The notes beneath the pieces were generated by a model. The model was not told the origin of the DNA and ran no database searches. It was given only the letters and a program-made list of their open reading frames with translations. A program made the translations under genes and the position numbers. A stretch of 64,000 nucleotides of DNA. It comes from Hyalella azteca. Its lineage: Eukaryota > Arthropoda > Malacostraca > Amphipoda > Hyalellidae. Below are positions 1 to 11,490 of the stretch, in pieces (position 1 is the stretch's first letter; every line of letters starts with the position of its first letter). The DNA is taken from assembly GCF_000764305.2 (NCBI RefSeq), contig NW_025936019.1, positions 1 through 64,000 on the forward strand, in the 5' to 3' direction.

Positions 1-612
1 CTTTAGATACCTTGACTCTGAAAAATTTTTATTTGCATTATCATAGACTTTCAAATAGCTCATGTCCAATTGAGGGAAATGATGCCTAATGCAGGAGTTT
101 GTTGATGAGGAAGTCGTAAAAGTCTTAGATGTTTACGTAAAGGATTCAAAAATGATCAATAAAAAATAGATACTGTTAGAGAGGGTGATATGATGCATAT
201 CAACTTTCTTGAGAAGGAATTATCTGCAGTAAAATCGATAGCAAAAACTCTTGATGTAAATATAACTCAGGAAATTATGAAATTAAAAAATCTTGACAAA
301 AAGGTAACGCAAGAAATGATTGAAGTAAAAATAGAATTGAAACATCTTAGCGTGAAAGTAACTCAGGAAAAGACTGAAGTCAAAATTTAAAGAATCATAA
401 AAAAATCAAAATTGCTAAAACAAATACATAAGTTGAAATCCGGCGATGAGAAAGATTTTCAATAGAATAGTTAACAAAACATTTTTCAATGTAATAATTA
501 AAAAAATATTCTCAATAGAATGAATAATTTGAAATCCCTCGAAGAGAGATCATCAATAGAGGGAAGGGAAATCAGGACGAATCTAAGGCAAGAATTGATG
601 GTGTTGATAGAA
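1..612 (+). repeat. Left arm of a perfect 612-bp inverted repeat
   Basis: Positions 1-612 read as the exact reverse complement of 10390-11001; I saw no mismatch in the stretches compared. The right arm starts at the first base after the N at 10389, and the left arm starts at the window edge. A biological repeat of this length with no divergence would have to be very young, so a doubly assembled contig end is the simpler explanation. The arm carries the small coiled-coil frame at 190-390. Confidence 0.9.
190..390 (+). pseudogene. Short coiled-coil frame of unknown origin, probably a gene remnant
   Basis: A 66-codon frame rich in Lys, Glu, Ile and Leu with two near-repeats (VTQEMIEVKIELKHL and VTQEKTEVKI), which predicts a coiled coil. 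Similar heptad-like phrases (ITQLQIDV, IIHLIIQVKI, LEQTLKRIIEIKL) recur in a second short frame at 1099-1290, and stops break the DNA between them. I do not recognise the protein. It looks like the remains of one longer coiled-coil gene upstream of the ATPase relic at 1330-1925, possibly from the same mobile element, but that link is inference. An identical copy lies at 10612-10812 on the minus strand inside the inverted repeat. Confidence 0.35.
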
Positions 613-1319
613 GGGCACATGACAACATGAATGAAGTAGCAAAAGTAGTGAGAAAGCAGGACGAGTTCTCAGAACGACTTGCAAAAATTGAGAAGAAAAT
701 TAATCATGGAACAAGCGTTCGCCAGTGAACTAACTCTACTGAGATTTTGGGAAGATAAATTTAAACTACGTTTATGTATTCATCAAATGCATTTATAATC
801 TTGGCTAATAAAAATGAGAGCTAATGTACCATATAAAATAATCGATAAACAAAAGATTTGCAATTCACTCTACTTATTGTATATATGGTTATGTTTAGAA
901 AAGACATTCCATCTAGACAAGAATATGAGCTCATAAAAAATATTCAAAAATATAGACAGATTTATGATGGAAGTAATTAAACTTAGTAGAGGGTAGTTCA
1001 ATCACACGCTATTGTCATTTGAGCAGCCCATGAGAAAAAAGCTTGATAAACCTCTTATGAAAATGGAAGACTTTTTAACAGATGTCTAATAAGAAGTCAT
1101 GTTCACTTCTGGAAATATCACTCAGCTGCAGATTGATGTTGATAATAACCGCTTTGATATTCGCCATCTCTCCACCGAAATAATTCACCTTATAATTCAA
1201 GTGAAAATATTAGAACAAACATTGAAAAGGATTATAGAAATAAAACTTAACAAAGCGCTCTATAAGTGGAAATACGATAATCTCAAATAAACGTAGGAAA
1301 CATTTTGCAGTTCCTTCTC

Positions 1320-1925
1320 AAGGTTTAAGGTGTCTCATAATTGGAAGATCGAACTGCGGAAACATGTCATTGCTACTGAAGTTGTTATTGGAAAACTTAA
1401 TTGATTTCAACAACCTTTTCCTGTATAGCAAATCAACTGATCCGCCTGAATATAAGTTGTTAAGAAATACTTTTGATTAGGGATATAATAAATCTGAAAT
1501 CATTGACTTATATTCTAACGGCAATGGCAATATTGATGAATATATTTAAAACTCACTTGAAAGACGCAAACAAAAATGTTTAATAGAATATTTTGAAAAT
1601 ACTGCTTCTGTCCCTGACCCAAGTGACATAGATCATCGAAAACAAAATTTATTCATTATGATGATATTGCTACGGAAAAAATAAAAATCCTGGTGATAGT
1701 TTTTATACCCGTTGAAGACATAGGAACTGTAGTTCAATTTACTTATCCCACAACTATCACATATTACCACGATTAACAATTCAAACAAATTCAAATTTAT
1801 TAATTCTATTCGAATTACTTAATCGATATCAAGAATATGTACAAAAATAACATTACTAACGATATGCATTTTGCAGAGTTCCAAGAACTTTGTAATGATA
1901 CGTATAAGCTTATAAGCTTTGTAAT
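1320..1925 (+). pseudogene. Decayed viral/Polinton-type packaging ATPase
   Basis: Conceptual translation in shifting plus-strand frames gives a P-loop-like segment near 1337-1375 (GRSNCGNM), then a phrase of the type LYSKS...PPEYKLL near 1420-1455. Acidic residues of a Walker-B-like strand are displaced into another frame near 1650. Further on are an ILFELLNRYQEYV-like strand near 1803-1847 and MHFAEFQELCNDTYK near 1863-1907. This order resembles the FtsK/HerA-type packaging ATPases of Maverick/Polinton elements and related DNA viruses. The copy is dead: the P-loop has Asn where the invariant Lys should be, and there are several stops and frame changes. No capsid, integrase or polymerase gene was found nearby. 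Assignment is by eye, from family motifs. Confidence 0.5.
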
Positions 1926-1992
1926 GATACGTAATGATACGTAGCGATTTGTAATGATACGTAGCGAATAAGCTTTGTAATGATACGTTTAT
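1890..1992 (+). repeat. Short tandem repeat of TGTAATGATACGT
   Basis: About five imperfect copies of a unit based on TGTAATGATACGT, some extended by AGCGAATAAGCT. The array lies at the end of the ATPase relic and looks like local slippage that amplified its last codons. Confidence 0.75.
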
Positions 1993-2031
1993 AGCTTTGT
2001 GGTGATTAAAAAAGAGTAGCACTCAACTCCT

Positions 2032-2066
2032 GCCGCGCGGTCCAGGTTCACCCAGGACCGCGCGGC
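2032..2066. repeat. GC-rich perfect hairpin at the LINE 5' side
   Basis: Twelve-base arms (GCCGCGCGGTCC and its complement) enclose an 11-base loop. The hairpin marks the abrupt change from AT-rich flank to the GC-rich LINE. Confidence 0.85.
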
Positions 2067-2069
2067 TGC

Positions 2070-4690
2070 CCGAGGCCCAGCCTTAATCAACCAAATGGAC
2101 TCCAGCCAATTCATCCTCCTCAATCAAGACACTCCAACCAGGCTCCCGTCACAAGGTGCCCCTTCATCACCCGACCTCACCCTCATCAGTCCCCATGCTG
2201 TCTGGACCCCACTGACCCGCCTCAACTCTGATCACCTTCCCATCCCTATCTCCCTGGACTCCTTGAACCCTCCGAACAACCGTCTTACCCGCACCTACAT
2301 TAACATCCGTTGAGCAGATTGGGATAGCTACGCCGCCCACACAGAGGCCGCTTTTAGCGCTGCTGCTCCCCCTTCCTTTTGCTCCCAGGGAGAGATCCTC
2401 TTTAGGAGGATTCTCACCTCAGCGGCCCGCCGACATATCCCTCGCGGATGTAGAAGGGATTTCATTCCCAACCTTTCATCATCAGCCATCCCTCTCATTC
2501 AAGAGCGTGACAGGGCCTGAGCCTCGAACCCCAACCTCCCAAGCCTACCGGACCTCGACAGCAACATCTCAGCAGCTATTACCACTCATTCCCGCACAAC
2601 CTGGATCAATAAGGTCCAGAGCCCCTAACCAACCCCTTTCCTTCAATAATTCCCATATCACCGCAGACCATATCGCAGCCTCGTCAGTCCACCGCCAATT
2701 TAAGCTGGTTCCCCACTACCAACTTGACCCCTCCTGCAGGTCTACCTACATAGGCATCAAGCACCGCAATCCTCTCTCTGACACCCCCCCCCCTGCGTTC
2801 ACTCCGGATCAGACCAGACAGGTGGTATGGAGCTCGGGTACCTCCACCGCCACTGGCCCGGGCTCCTTCATTATAATCCACCTCCGTCACCTGGATCCCA
2901 GAGGCATCCAGTCTCTCACCCAACTTTTCAATCTGTCCGGCCCTTGCCAAGTCCAACATCCCTGCCATATCCAACTCAACCACAATCATTGCCATTCCAA
3001 AGCCAGGCAAGCCTCCGTCCATAAGCTTCTCTTACCGACCCATTTCCCTCCTATGCCATCTGTAAAGGTGCTGAAGCGTCTGCTACTCCCCTCCCTCAAT
3101 GCAGCACTACCACTGGTGGACTCCCAGCACGGTTGCCGCTCCCTCTACTCCACAACATCTGCCCTACTTCCTCTAACCCAGACCATAGCTACAGGTTTCA
3201 ACCAACCTCGCTCACCAACCAAGACAATAGCGATGGCAATAGATTTCAGCAAGGCTTTGACATAGTGCCTCATGCTCAGCTCATCTCTCACATTGCCTAC
3301 GCTCTCCTCCACGCCCATATCACCCGCTGGCTGATCTGCTACATCAGAGGTAGGATAGCCAGGTACTCCTACAACAGCTGCGTCTCCTCCCTACGTCTGG
3401 TCCTTGCTGGAGTCCCACAAGGCTCCGTCATCTTGCCCGTCCTCTTCAATTCCTATGTCTCAGACTTCCCCCAGTCCGCCCCCTAATCACCTCCTACTCA
3501 GACGACTTCACAGCAGCTGCGTAGGCCGTGCAGATCGCCGCTGCGTCTGCAGTCCTTTCCTTTCACTCCTCCGATGTGGCGGCATGGGCTCGTCGGAAGG
3601 GGTTATCGGTATCTATCCCCAAATCCCACACTACTCTTTTCACCTCCGACACCCATCAATCACAAACAGACCCTCATGTCAGCTGGGAGGGGTCTGACCT
3701 TCCACTCTGTCGGACCACGGCTCACTTTTGACCCCCATTTCACCTTCTCGTCGCCTCACATCGCTGCAATATGTCAGAGAGCCCGCCCGCGCCTCAACAT
3801 CCTCAAATCCCTTGCCGGAAACTGCTGGGGTCAGCAGAAGGAAACCCTCTTGGTGACTTTCAAGGCCCATATTAAGTCTCTCATCACCTACGCTGCCCCA
3901 GTGTGGTTCACTAACGCCTCTCTTTCGGCAATCTCTAAGCTGTAAACCATTCAGTACTCTGCCCTCCGCATAGCCACGGGATCTCTTCAAATGGCCTCCG
4001 CTTCCCATCTGCACAGCGAAGCTGAGGTCTTACCTGTGCCCGAACACCTCTCTCTGCTATACTCACAGCACCTTGCCAGCGCCCTTCGACCACACCATCC
4101 CAGCTGCCCTATCGTCACCCAGACATCGGAGTCTCTTCCCATGAAGTACACGCTTCAGACCCGCTTCCTGCCTTCGGCCTCTCACCTGCTGGTGGAGGGG
4201 TCCTTCCGCCCGATTTCTGCTCCACTGCCCTCAGCACCCTGCACAGCTCTGATGTCTCCTCCTACCTGGTCTCAGCAGCTCCTAACGAGGTGTTGCTGAC
4301 CCCTGCCCCCCCTGTCTCATCCAGCGAGCCATTCCTCCCCAGGGAGCGGCCAGAAGTGCCCTTTCCCAGCTCCGCTCTGGCTACTCGTAGCGGATCAACT
4401 CACAACTTGCCCGCATTGGTGCAGCTAATAGCCCTCTCTGCCCTGACTGCGTCACAATGGACCACACCACCATCACCTCTTCAGCTGCCCATCGCATCCC
4501 ACCTCGCTAACCCCACTGGGCCTCTGGTCTAACACTGGACCGACTGCGGCTTTCCTATCATCGCTCCCATCCTTCCCCGACATCTTTTGAGTGGAACCTC
4601 CGCTCCCCCCTCCTCCTCGGCACCGCTGCTTTTGCGGGCGTGCCACCGAGCAGCGGTCCTGGGCAACTAACAACAACAACAACCCAGGTT
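2070..4690 (+). mobile_element. Broken non-LTR retrotransposon (LINE, Jockey/CR1-like)
   Basis: Plus-strand frames, broken by stops and frameshifts, give pieces of a LINE ORF2 in the right order. A late endonuclease segment near 2170-2260 reads SPDLTLISPH then LNSDHLPI. Reverse-transcriptase pieces follow at 2500-3700, including GVPQGSVILPVLFN near 3410-3455 and the catalytic box near 3493-3515, where the usual A of the ADD triad reads S (SYSDDF). A C-terminal part rich in PVWFTNAS- and LHSEAEVLPVPEHLS-like phrases runs from 3780 to 4290. The 3' end runs into (AAC)n at 4668-4685, a typical LINE tail. GC content is clearly higher than the flanks, so this is a younger insertion in AT-rich DNA. 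It cannot make an active enzyme. Clade assignment is uncertain. Confidence 0.85.
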
Positions 4691-7015
4691 CTGGAAAGTA
4701 TTTTAAAAATTTAAACCAATTATGTGTTTTCCAAAGAAGTATCGTCCATTGTGAAACTCGTTCCAGGTTTTTGTTACAAACAGCTTCCAAAACTTTACTG
4801 ACGGTGATTTAAAAATATTGTAAGCGCTCGGTATGGTTTCGATTGGGAACAGTGCTCAAAAAAATTTTGATCGTTAGGATTCGAGCTAAGATATTGGGTA
4901 AATGATTTGAAACCTGTGATTTAAACTGTTTGTGCAGATTGTGATGAAACACTCATTGTGCTAGCCACTATTTGTATAATCGATTACTTAGCCAACTGGC
5001 TAATTTACGAGTAGAGTTAAAACCTACCTACTCTGTACTCTCAATACGAGCCGATATGCATGAGAGGCATGGTAATAACCAAGCCTAAATTTAGTTGCGA
5101 GAACTATACTATGGTGCATGCCTGGTCTTCCTGTAGAGTGTAGACTATAGTGCCTGCATTCAAAATATTCAAGCAAACAGATTTATTTTTGAGAATTTAT
5201 AACAAATATTTATGCGATATAGAGGTCTTATTAAACATGATCCGCATATATTGTAATAAACTGAACGCGTTCCGCACTTCCGCTTCTAAAACCAGTTATT
5301 CACCACCTCACCCCCCCTTCTTCTTTTTCTTCATTCATTTTACACTTTTTTCCTTTATAATACAGACATCTCACAACAATGTCTCTCATTCGCTTTAGAT
5401 TACAAAGTTATCTAAAGCGAAATTTATCTTTTATTTACACTCCACCAAAAAAAGTCAATGATTTCCTTTCATTTCTAAGAACTTCTTTATTAGAGAGAAG
5501 TCAATGCGGCACTTATGATGGCAAAATGTAATGCGTTTGAGGCACATAAATCTGTTATAACAGAAGTTTTTGTGTTTTACGCTTACTGAAGAAATGTTTA
5601 AAAACATTTGAAACAAAACTCGGGGGAAGCCGAGTTTTTCAGATGCCTTGCTTTCACATCCCAGTGCTTACAGAAATTTCTCATAGTATTTTGAGCATAA
5701 TTTGAGGATAAGTCAAGCTCGGGAAAATTTAGAAACATCCAAGCATGATTTGAACTGCATATATTCAAATTGGCTGTTAATATAATTTAATTGCATCATC
5801 CAAGCATTAAAATGATCGTAAATAAATGGGTATTTGTTACAATAAAGATTGTACGTGTATGGAAAGTGAGTACTTTTCCGAGGCATACCTCTTTCCATCA
5901 TGAGTAGTTTACTTAAATTTACTTACACATACAGTATGTGTTTTCGCAAGCACAAGCGGTGTCATTTAGTCTACGGAATTGTTTCACGAGATTTCATTTA
6001 CTTTCCCAAAAGATCAAACGCGAAGACATCGCCAAATAAATTCACAATATCATTTATTACTTGGATTTTTTTCTATTAAATTCTTGGTTAACTTTTGATA
6101 TAAGTAGACGAATGATACAAAGACTTTATTCCCTTATCCCAATTTCTGCCAAATGTGTGCATGTACTAATTTTTCAATACCTGTTTCATCAGCAATGGTA
6201 AAATCACCCGATTTTTAGCTTTTGAATATTAATCATTAACAATGATAACGAATAATTTTCACGATAATTCGGGCTGATCAGAGATGAAATATATTTGAGA
6301 TTTCTTGTAATCTTAATGTTAATGAGTGGTAGTGGTCAAATCAAATATTTTCAGTGATAAAATATTTTTCATAAATTCCCCATAACCAATGAAAATTAAA
6401 GTTCTGTAACTTCAAGGACTCTTATATAAAAATTAAAATCCTGTATAAAATAAGCCATCATTTTCGAGTTCTAGTATTCAAATTTTTTTATCATTTCACA
6501 ACAGTTAGTTCATAAATTTAAGCACCGGCGGCCCCAATCCAATGACTTGATTGAAAAACTTCGCATGCAAGACGGTGAGGTCGGTCCAAAAGTTAGATGA
6601 TTATTTTGGATGATTGATCACTGGATGAAAGTTGGATGATTGACCACTGCTCAAACATTGAAATGAGACGTACATTCGTAATTATTTCAACACGATATTG
6701 CCACATTAAAACTCTACCATTGGATTAAAGAGCGCGGTTAATCGTTTGTATTGCATGAAGATATACGTCAAAGGAAAAATAAAACGATTTCATTGATGAA
6801 TCCTGAGCAATGTAAGACTTTGATTGCACCAAAATAAATTAAAGTCAACGATTGGGTTAAATTAAATTTAATCTGTTGAATACATTTTATTAGTTGGACG
6901 GAAAATAATTCTTAAGAGTAAAGATGCTTGATGTGCTTCACGATATTTCAGTAGCCGTTTGCTGACATAGTGCATTTAAAATTTCATAGTAAGTCAATTC
7001 ATGTAATAATGTTCA
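4691..7015. other. AT-rich intergenic DNA, no gene seen
   Basis: No frame, splice pattern or known element could be supported. A pyrimidine run lies near 5308-5335 and a small 7-bp-stem hairpin near 5620-5640. Confidence 0.6.
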
Positions 7016-7414
7016 ACACGTGCGATTGATGACCAGAGAATTCGTTGATTTATATAATCAGGGAGTGGAACTTTTCTTCAAATGACGGTAGATTAAAAGG
7101 CAAGTTTCAGGAAGTAGTTTTTGCTTATTAACGACGTTTCGAATGCAACAAACATTCATTTTCATGTTAGAAGAAGCATTAAACATTGAAATTTTGGTGG
7201 AAACAAGTACATAATATACGTAAATAGGATACAACACTTATATTTGGGAAAAAATTACTCGGAAAATTCTTTCAGAGTTCAGACAAATCCGGTAGTAAAA
7301 AATAAAAGAAAAAAAAGTCCTGAAACTTGCCTTTCAATCTACCGTCATCTGAATAAAAGTTCCACTCCCTGATAATCTAAATCAACGAATTCTCTGGTCA
7401 TCAATCGCACGTGT
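7016..7414. mobile_element. Foldback/MITE-like element with ~97-bp terminal inverted repeats
   Basis: Positions 7016-7112 and 7318-7414 are inverted copies at roughly 90 percent identity, and both outer ends read ACACGTGCGATTGATG. The 205-bp spacer is AT-rich and codes for nothing. The form fits a non-autonomous DNA transposon or foldback element. No target-site duplication is obvious. Confidence 0.75.
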
Positions 7415-7734
7415 ATAAACAAGTAAATTCTGCCATCTGATACTAATGCTCAACACAGAACTTTTATAGGTAGTTTAGAAATTTACTTGTCCATGAAGAA
7501 ACTAATACATACAAATGAGCAAAAAAAGCATTAATATGCAAGTTGCAGAAGCCCGGCTGTGTCTAAGCGCTTATTCTGCATTGTGGCTGCCATTTTGGCT
7601 ACATAATAAAGCGAAAATATAATTTAAAAATTTATTTTTATTATTGCATGAAAATTTCACATGTCCATACCTCACGAAAACTTATATATATAAAGATAAA
7701 TAACCAGTGCATCATAATATTAAATGCACCCCGC
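7415..7734. other. No gene seen
   Basis: AT-rich sequence between the foldback element and a minisatellite; nothing supportable. Confidence 0.5.
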
Positions 7735-7962
7735 CTCTCCCTGACACCCCTACAGCCTAGCCTGGCCACAGCAGTCACCCCGCAAGTCACCCCGCACCCC
7801 GCCTCTCCCTGACACCCCAGCAGCCTGGCCACAGCAGTCACCCCGCACCCCGCCTCTCCCTGACACCCCAGCAGCCTGACCACAGCAGTCACCCCGCACC
7901 CCGCCTCTCCCTGACACCCCAGCAGCCTGACCACAGCAGTCACCCCACACCCCGCCTCTATA
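7735..7962. repeat. 51-bp GC-rich minisatellite, about four copies
   Basis: The unit contains GCCTCTCCCTGACACC and ends CAGCAGTCACCCCGCACCCC. Because 51 bases is 17 codons, long open frames appear by default, including 112- and 66-codon minus-strand frames. These are not genes. Confidence 0.9.
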
Positions 7963-8481
7963 TGAGGTGGTACATACACTGTGAGGGACTTTCTCGTAGG
8001 CCAGTCCTTTGAGATCGTTTACTTAGCTATTCCAAGGCGCGTCCTCGTGGCAGGATAAAAAAACAGTATTCCATGACCAACGGTTTCTAGAAAGAAAATG
8101 ACAAGACAATACCTAAAAAAAATATACAGAGAATAATTCATGATATATACATGAAATTACAATGTATTAACTAAAACAAACAAATAACAGTGAAACGGGA
8201 TAATCAATAATTCAAGTAATTCAAACAATGAATCTAACTAACCCAATAACTTGGGTCTTCGGGTACTGCAGGCATCGTGGTCAAACAATTAATGCTGTGG
8301 CGCATTCATTGTGTGTGCTGGTGCGCAATTTAAATTTATTGAAAACTTGTGAGCTGATTTTCCTAACGGAGGACGATAAAATGTAATAACGAGAGATGTT
8401 ATCATAGATAATAATTGTATATCAGAAAAACAGACTACAAATGAAAAATTTCATCTGGAGTTATCGGATTTATTCTCCCCA
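7963..8481. other. No gene seen
   Basis: AT-rich DNA upstream of the exon-E relic. I could not find upstream exons of the secreted-protein family here. Confidence 0.5.
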
Positions 8482-8838
8482 CTGACCATTGAGTGGTGCG
8501 AGTTTCATTATTTAATAGGTATGAACTTGAAGCTGCGTATAATAATTTTACTCCAAATAACGTACTAATGCCTTCTTCTTACCGACAGTTGGAGTTTGCG
8601 AAAGACAATTTCAAGGCGTACGATAGAAATCTTCAGACATGTCTTCATGTCCATTCAAGATGTATGACCTTCTCGAGAATAACCTCCTCGATTTATGTGG
8701 GACAATCGGGTTCCAAGTTTTCAGCGAAGTGCACTACATGAAAAGCATCACGCCGATCCAAACCTTCGAAGAAATTTTAGCCTGTGGTAATTTGAAAACA
8801 AAAGCTGCCATGCAAGTTAACAGGGGTCACAACTAAAG
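8482..8838 (+). pseudogene. Degenerate copy of exon E of the secreted-protein family
   Basis: The segment aligns with 54510-54900, including the acceptor (TTACCGACAG at 8579-8588) and the coding stretch. Relative to the intact exon E at 54601-54789, the start has shifted phase (TTGGAGTTT in place of TTTGGTTT). One base is lost around 8643-8646, and about 50 bases containing the 5' splice site are missing, so the frame runs on to a TAA near 8836. The frame after the lesion still reads MYDLLENNLLDLCG and FSEVHYMKSITPIQ. It is a paralogous exon that has lost function or been rebuilt as a terminal exon. The next family exon, F, lies intact 650 bp downstream. Confidence 0.7.
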
Positions 8839-9035
8839 TGCCCTTGGAAAAAATTTGAATACTCATAAAAAATTTGAAGTAATTCGATTTGGTGTCGTTA
8901 TAGGATCGTCGAAAAGTAGGATGGAGGTGAGCCAAAGTTTGATGAACAAACGACCACAATGATCAGGTTTGATGAACAAAATTATTCTCCTCTGTTGTAC
9001 TGGCCACCATATTTTGCGGGATGACTTTGTATCAG

Positions 9036-9396
9036 CCATCTGCTAGCTGTGTTGGGGTGACCTAGTACCGGCCATCTGCTAGCTGTGTTGGGGTGACTTA
9101 GTACCGGCCATCTGCTTGCTGTGTTGGGGTGACCTAGCACCGACCATCTGCTAGCTGTGTTGGGGTGACCTAGTACCGACCATCTGCTAGCTGTGGTGGG
9201 GTGACCTAGTACCGACCATCTGCTAGCTGTGGTGGGGTGACCTAGTACCGACCATCTGCTAGCTGTGGTGGGGTGACCTAGTACCGACCGTCTGCTAGCT
9301 GTGGTGGGGTGACCTAGTACCGTCCATCTGCTAACTGTGATGCAGTGACCTGGTACCGTCCATCTGCTAGTTGAGGTGGTGTGACCTAGTACCGAC
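9036..9396. repeat. 36-bp minisatellite, ten copies
   Basis: The unit contains CCATCTGCTAGCTGTG and GGGGTGACCTAGTACCG. A 159-codon minus-strand frame across it is a by-product of the 12-codon period. The same unit occurs inverted at about 12090-12176, and a fragment lies near 55125-55142. Confidence 0.92.
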
Positions 9397-9481
9397 CGTG
9401 CTAGTCCGACCAGACGAGTATCCGAGTAGTTGGATAGTTGCAACAGCTTAATTTGCGACACAAATGTATCGTTTGTTGCAG

Positions 9482-9624
9482 ATGCTTGGACCGACCTGAA
9501 GTTCTACCCTAACAGCGGCGAGTGGAAGTGGACCAGCAGCATGAGCGTCCTGCCCTTCAACGCCAGCGCTTGGGACAGTGGTTATGTGCAGCCAACGGCC
9601 GTCATGTGTGCCACCATCCATTAA
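9482..9624 (+). CDS. Terminal exon (F) of the secreted-protein family
   Basis: A strong acceptor (TCGTTTGTTGCAG, ending 9481) opens an exon in phase 1, giving D-A-W-T-D-L-K, 46 full codons and a TAA at 9622-9624. It is GC-rich against its surroundings, has one N-glycosylation sequon (NAS) and one Cys (AVMCATIH). The phase matches the G left hanging by exon E at 54789, so it can serve as the last exon of this family. It is attached here to a damaged exon E, while the gene with an intact E (47814-54789) lacks an F copy at the matching place. A frameshifted inverted copy lies at 11340-11436. No known domain recognised; activity of this exon is unproven. Confidence 0.6.
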
Positions 9625-10388
9625 TTGGTATACTTTGAAGTTGACGAGCATGGAATGTGGCTCATCTCAGTACATCTTGTGTGTTGGTTAACAATGGTGA
9701 GCTGCCCTTAAATAGCCGCTGCATAACATATGCCAATTCACCTTGGGGTTTGAGTTCCATTTTTGTTAAAATTATGTCATTTCGCTCCTCACTGAGGATA
9801 CCATGTCCATCTGAAAAATTCGCGTGAGAAATTGATTTCCATGCTAACGAACAATACGTTTGTGCAAAATCCCTGTCAAAAGCAGATTAGTTCAAATCCG
9901 GTCGTTTTGAACTAATCTGTAGAACACAATTATTGTCATACCACAACACTCTTGATTAGCAGATTATGGAAATGTGTTTAGCATTTATCATGGAATCAAT
10001 GTGAGCTTTAAAAACTGTTATTTAAAGGGCCTTTCAATGTTACAGGCCTTCTATGCATTGGGCGAGGCTTGGCCAACGTCTCAGGACATCAGGGGCGTGT
10101 TTGGGGTGGCCATGTATGGGTGGCCGCCGATGTCCCGTCCATGGCTTCTGACGAACGAGGGACGACGCGCCTCTTGAAGGAGCGTCTCTTTACCTATATA
10201 TGTCTGACTTCTCTTATTTCGTTTGCAAAAATGACTTCAAAGATTTATTCAATGCAATGCATCTATTTGATACTTGACTCACAGCCCAGCCTAAATTAGT
10301 GTTCTGAAATTACTTTGATTTTGCAAAAGCTTTAGTTCAATTAGCTTTCATGCCTCACTTCACCTATTTTTCTTCTTCTATGCGGTGC
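9625..10388. other. No gene seen; one strong hairpin at 9883-9919
   Basis: The only structure is a perfect 14-bp stem (CAGATTAGTTCAAA) with a 9-base loop at 9883-9919. The stretch ends at the N gap at 10389. Confidence 0.55.
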
Positions 10389-10389
10389 N

Positions 10390-11001
10390 TTCTATCAACA
10401 CCATCAATTCTTGCCTTAGATTCGTCCTGATTTCCCTTCCCTCTATTGATGATCTCTCTTCGAGGGATTTCAAATTATTCATTCTATTGAGAATATTTTT
10501 TTAATTATTACATTGAAAAATGTTTTGTTAACTATTCTATTGAAAATCTTTCTCATCGCCGGATTTCAACTTATGTATTTGTTTTAGCAATTTTGATTTT
10601 TTTATGATTCTTTAAATTTTGACTTCAGTCTTTTCCTGAGTTACTTTCACGCTAAGATGTTTCAATTCTATTTTTACTTCAATCATTTCTTGCGTTACCT
10701 TTTTGTCAAGATTTTTTAATTTCATAATTTCCTGAGTTATATTTACATCAAGAGTTTTTGCTATCGATTTTACTGCAGATAATTCCTTCTCAAGAAAGTT
10801 GATATGCATCATATCACCCTCTCTAACAGTATCTATTTTTTATTGATCATTTTTGAATCCTTTACGTAAACATCTAAGACTTTTACGACTTCCTCATCAA
10901 CAAACTCCTGCATTAGGCATCATTTCCCTCAATTGGACATGAGCTATTTGAAAGTCTATGATAATGCAAATAAAAATTTTTCAGAGTCAAGGTATCTAAA
11001 G
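10390..11001 (-). repeat. Right arm of the 612-bp perfect inverted repeat
   Basis: Exact reverse complement of 1-612, starting directly after the N at 10389. It carries the inverted coiled-coil frame (10612-10812). See the left arm for interpretation. Confidence 0.9.
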
Positions 11002-11008
11002 TCATAAA

Positions 11009-11261
11009 GCCATTACCTGACGCACTCTCCTGCCATTACCTGACGCACTCTCCTGCCATTACCTGACGCACTCTCCTGCCATTACCTGACGCACTCTCCT
11101 GCCATTATCTGACGCACTCTCCTGCCATTACCTGACGCACTCTCTTGCCATTACCTGACGCACTCTCTTGCCATTATCTGACGCACTCTCTTGCCATTAC
11201 CTAACGCACTCTCCTGCCATTACCTGACGCACTCTCCTGCCATTACCTGACGCACTCTCTT
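11009..11261. repeat. 23-bp tandem repeat, eleven copies
   Basis: The unit is GCCATTACC/TCTGACGCACTCTC plus C/T and T, with very little divergence. It starts eight bases after the inverted-repeat arm ends. Confidence 0.92.
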
Positions 11262-11339
11262 GCCATTATCTTGCCATAATTAATCCCAATTAGTTCCATA
11301 CCTGTCCATTATTAATACCAATTAGTTCCATAATTGTAC

Positions 11340-11436
11340 CCAGCGCCGGCACTGAAGGCAGGACGAGCATGCTGCTGGTTCACTTCCAAGGCCGCGGCTG
11401 TCATGGTAGGACTTGAGATCGGCCCTGGCATCTGAA
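11340..11436 (-). pseudogene. Inverted, frameshifted copy of exon F
   Basis: On the minus strand, an acceptor-like TGTTTCAG just above 11436 leads into D-A-R-A-D-L-K-S-Y, matching D-A-W-T-D-L-K-F-Y of exon F at 9482. The intron just upstream (11437-11490) matches 9421-9481 in inverted form. Two small insertions shift the frame, so the rest of exon F is unreadable and the match fades near 11340. Together with the inverted 36-bp minisatellite at about 12090-12176, this shows that the 3' end of the gene was copied in opposite orientation. Confidence 0.75.
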
Positions 11437-11490
11437 ACAAAAAACTCATTGTGTCGTAAATTCAGCTGTTGTAACTATCCAACTACTCGT

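Noticed and set aside
2684..4790. Minus-strand frames over the LINE
   Set aside because: GC-rich antisense shadows; LINE motifs read only on the plus strand.
7641..7979. 112-codon minus-strand frame with 17-residue repeats
   Set aside because: Produced by a 51-bp minisatellite; the period is divisible by three and two frames are open at once.
8982..9461. 159-codon minus-strand frame with 12-residue repeats
   Set aside because: Produced by a 36-bp minisatellite; the repeat, not selection, keeps the frame open.
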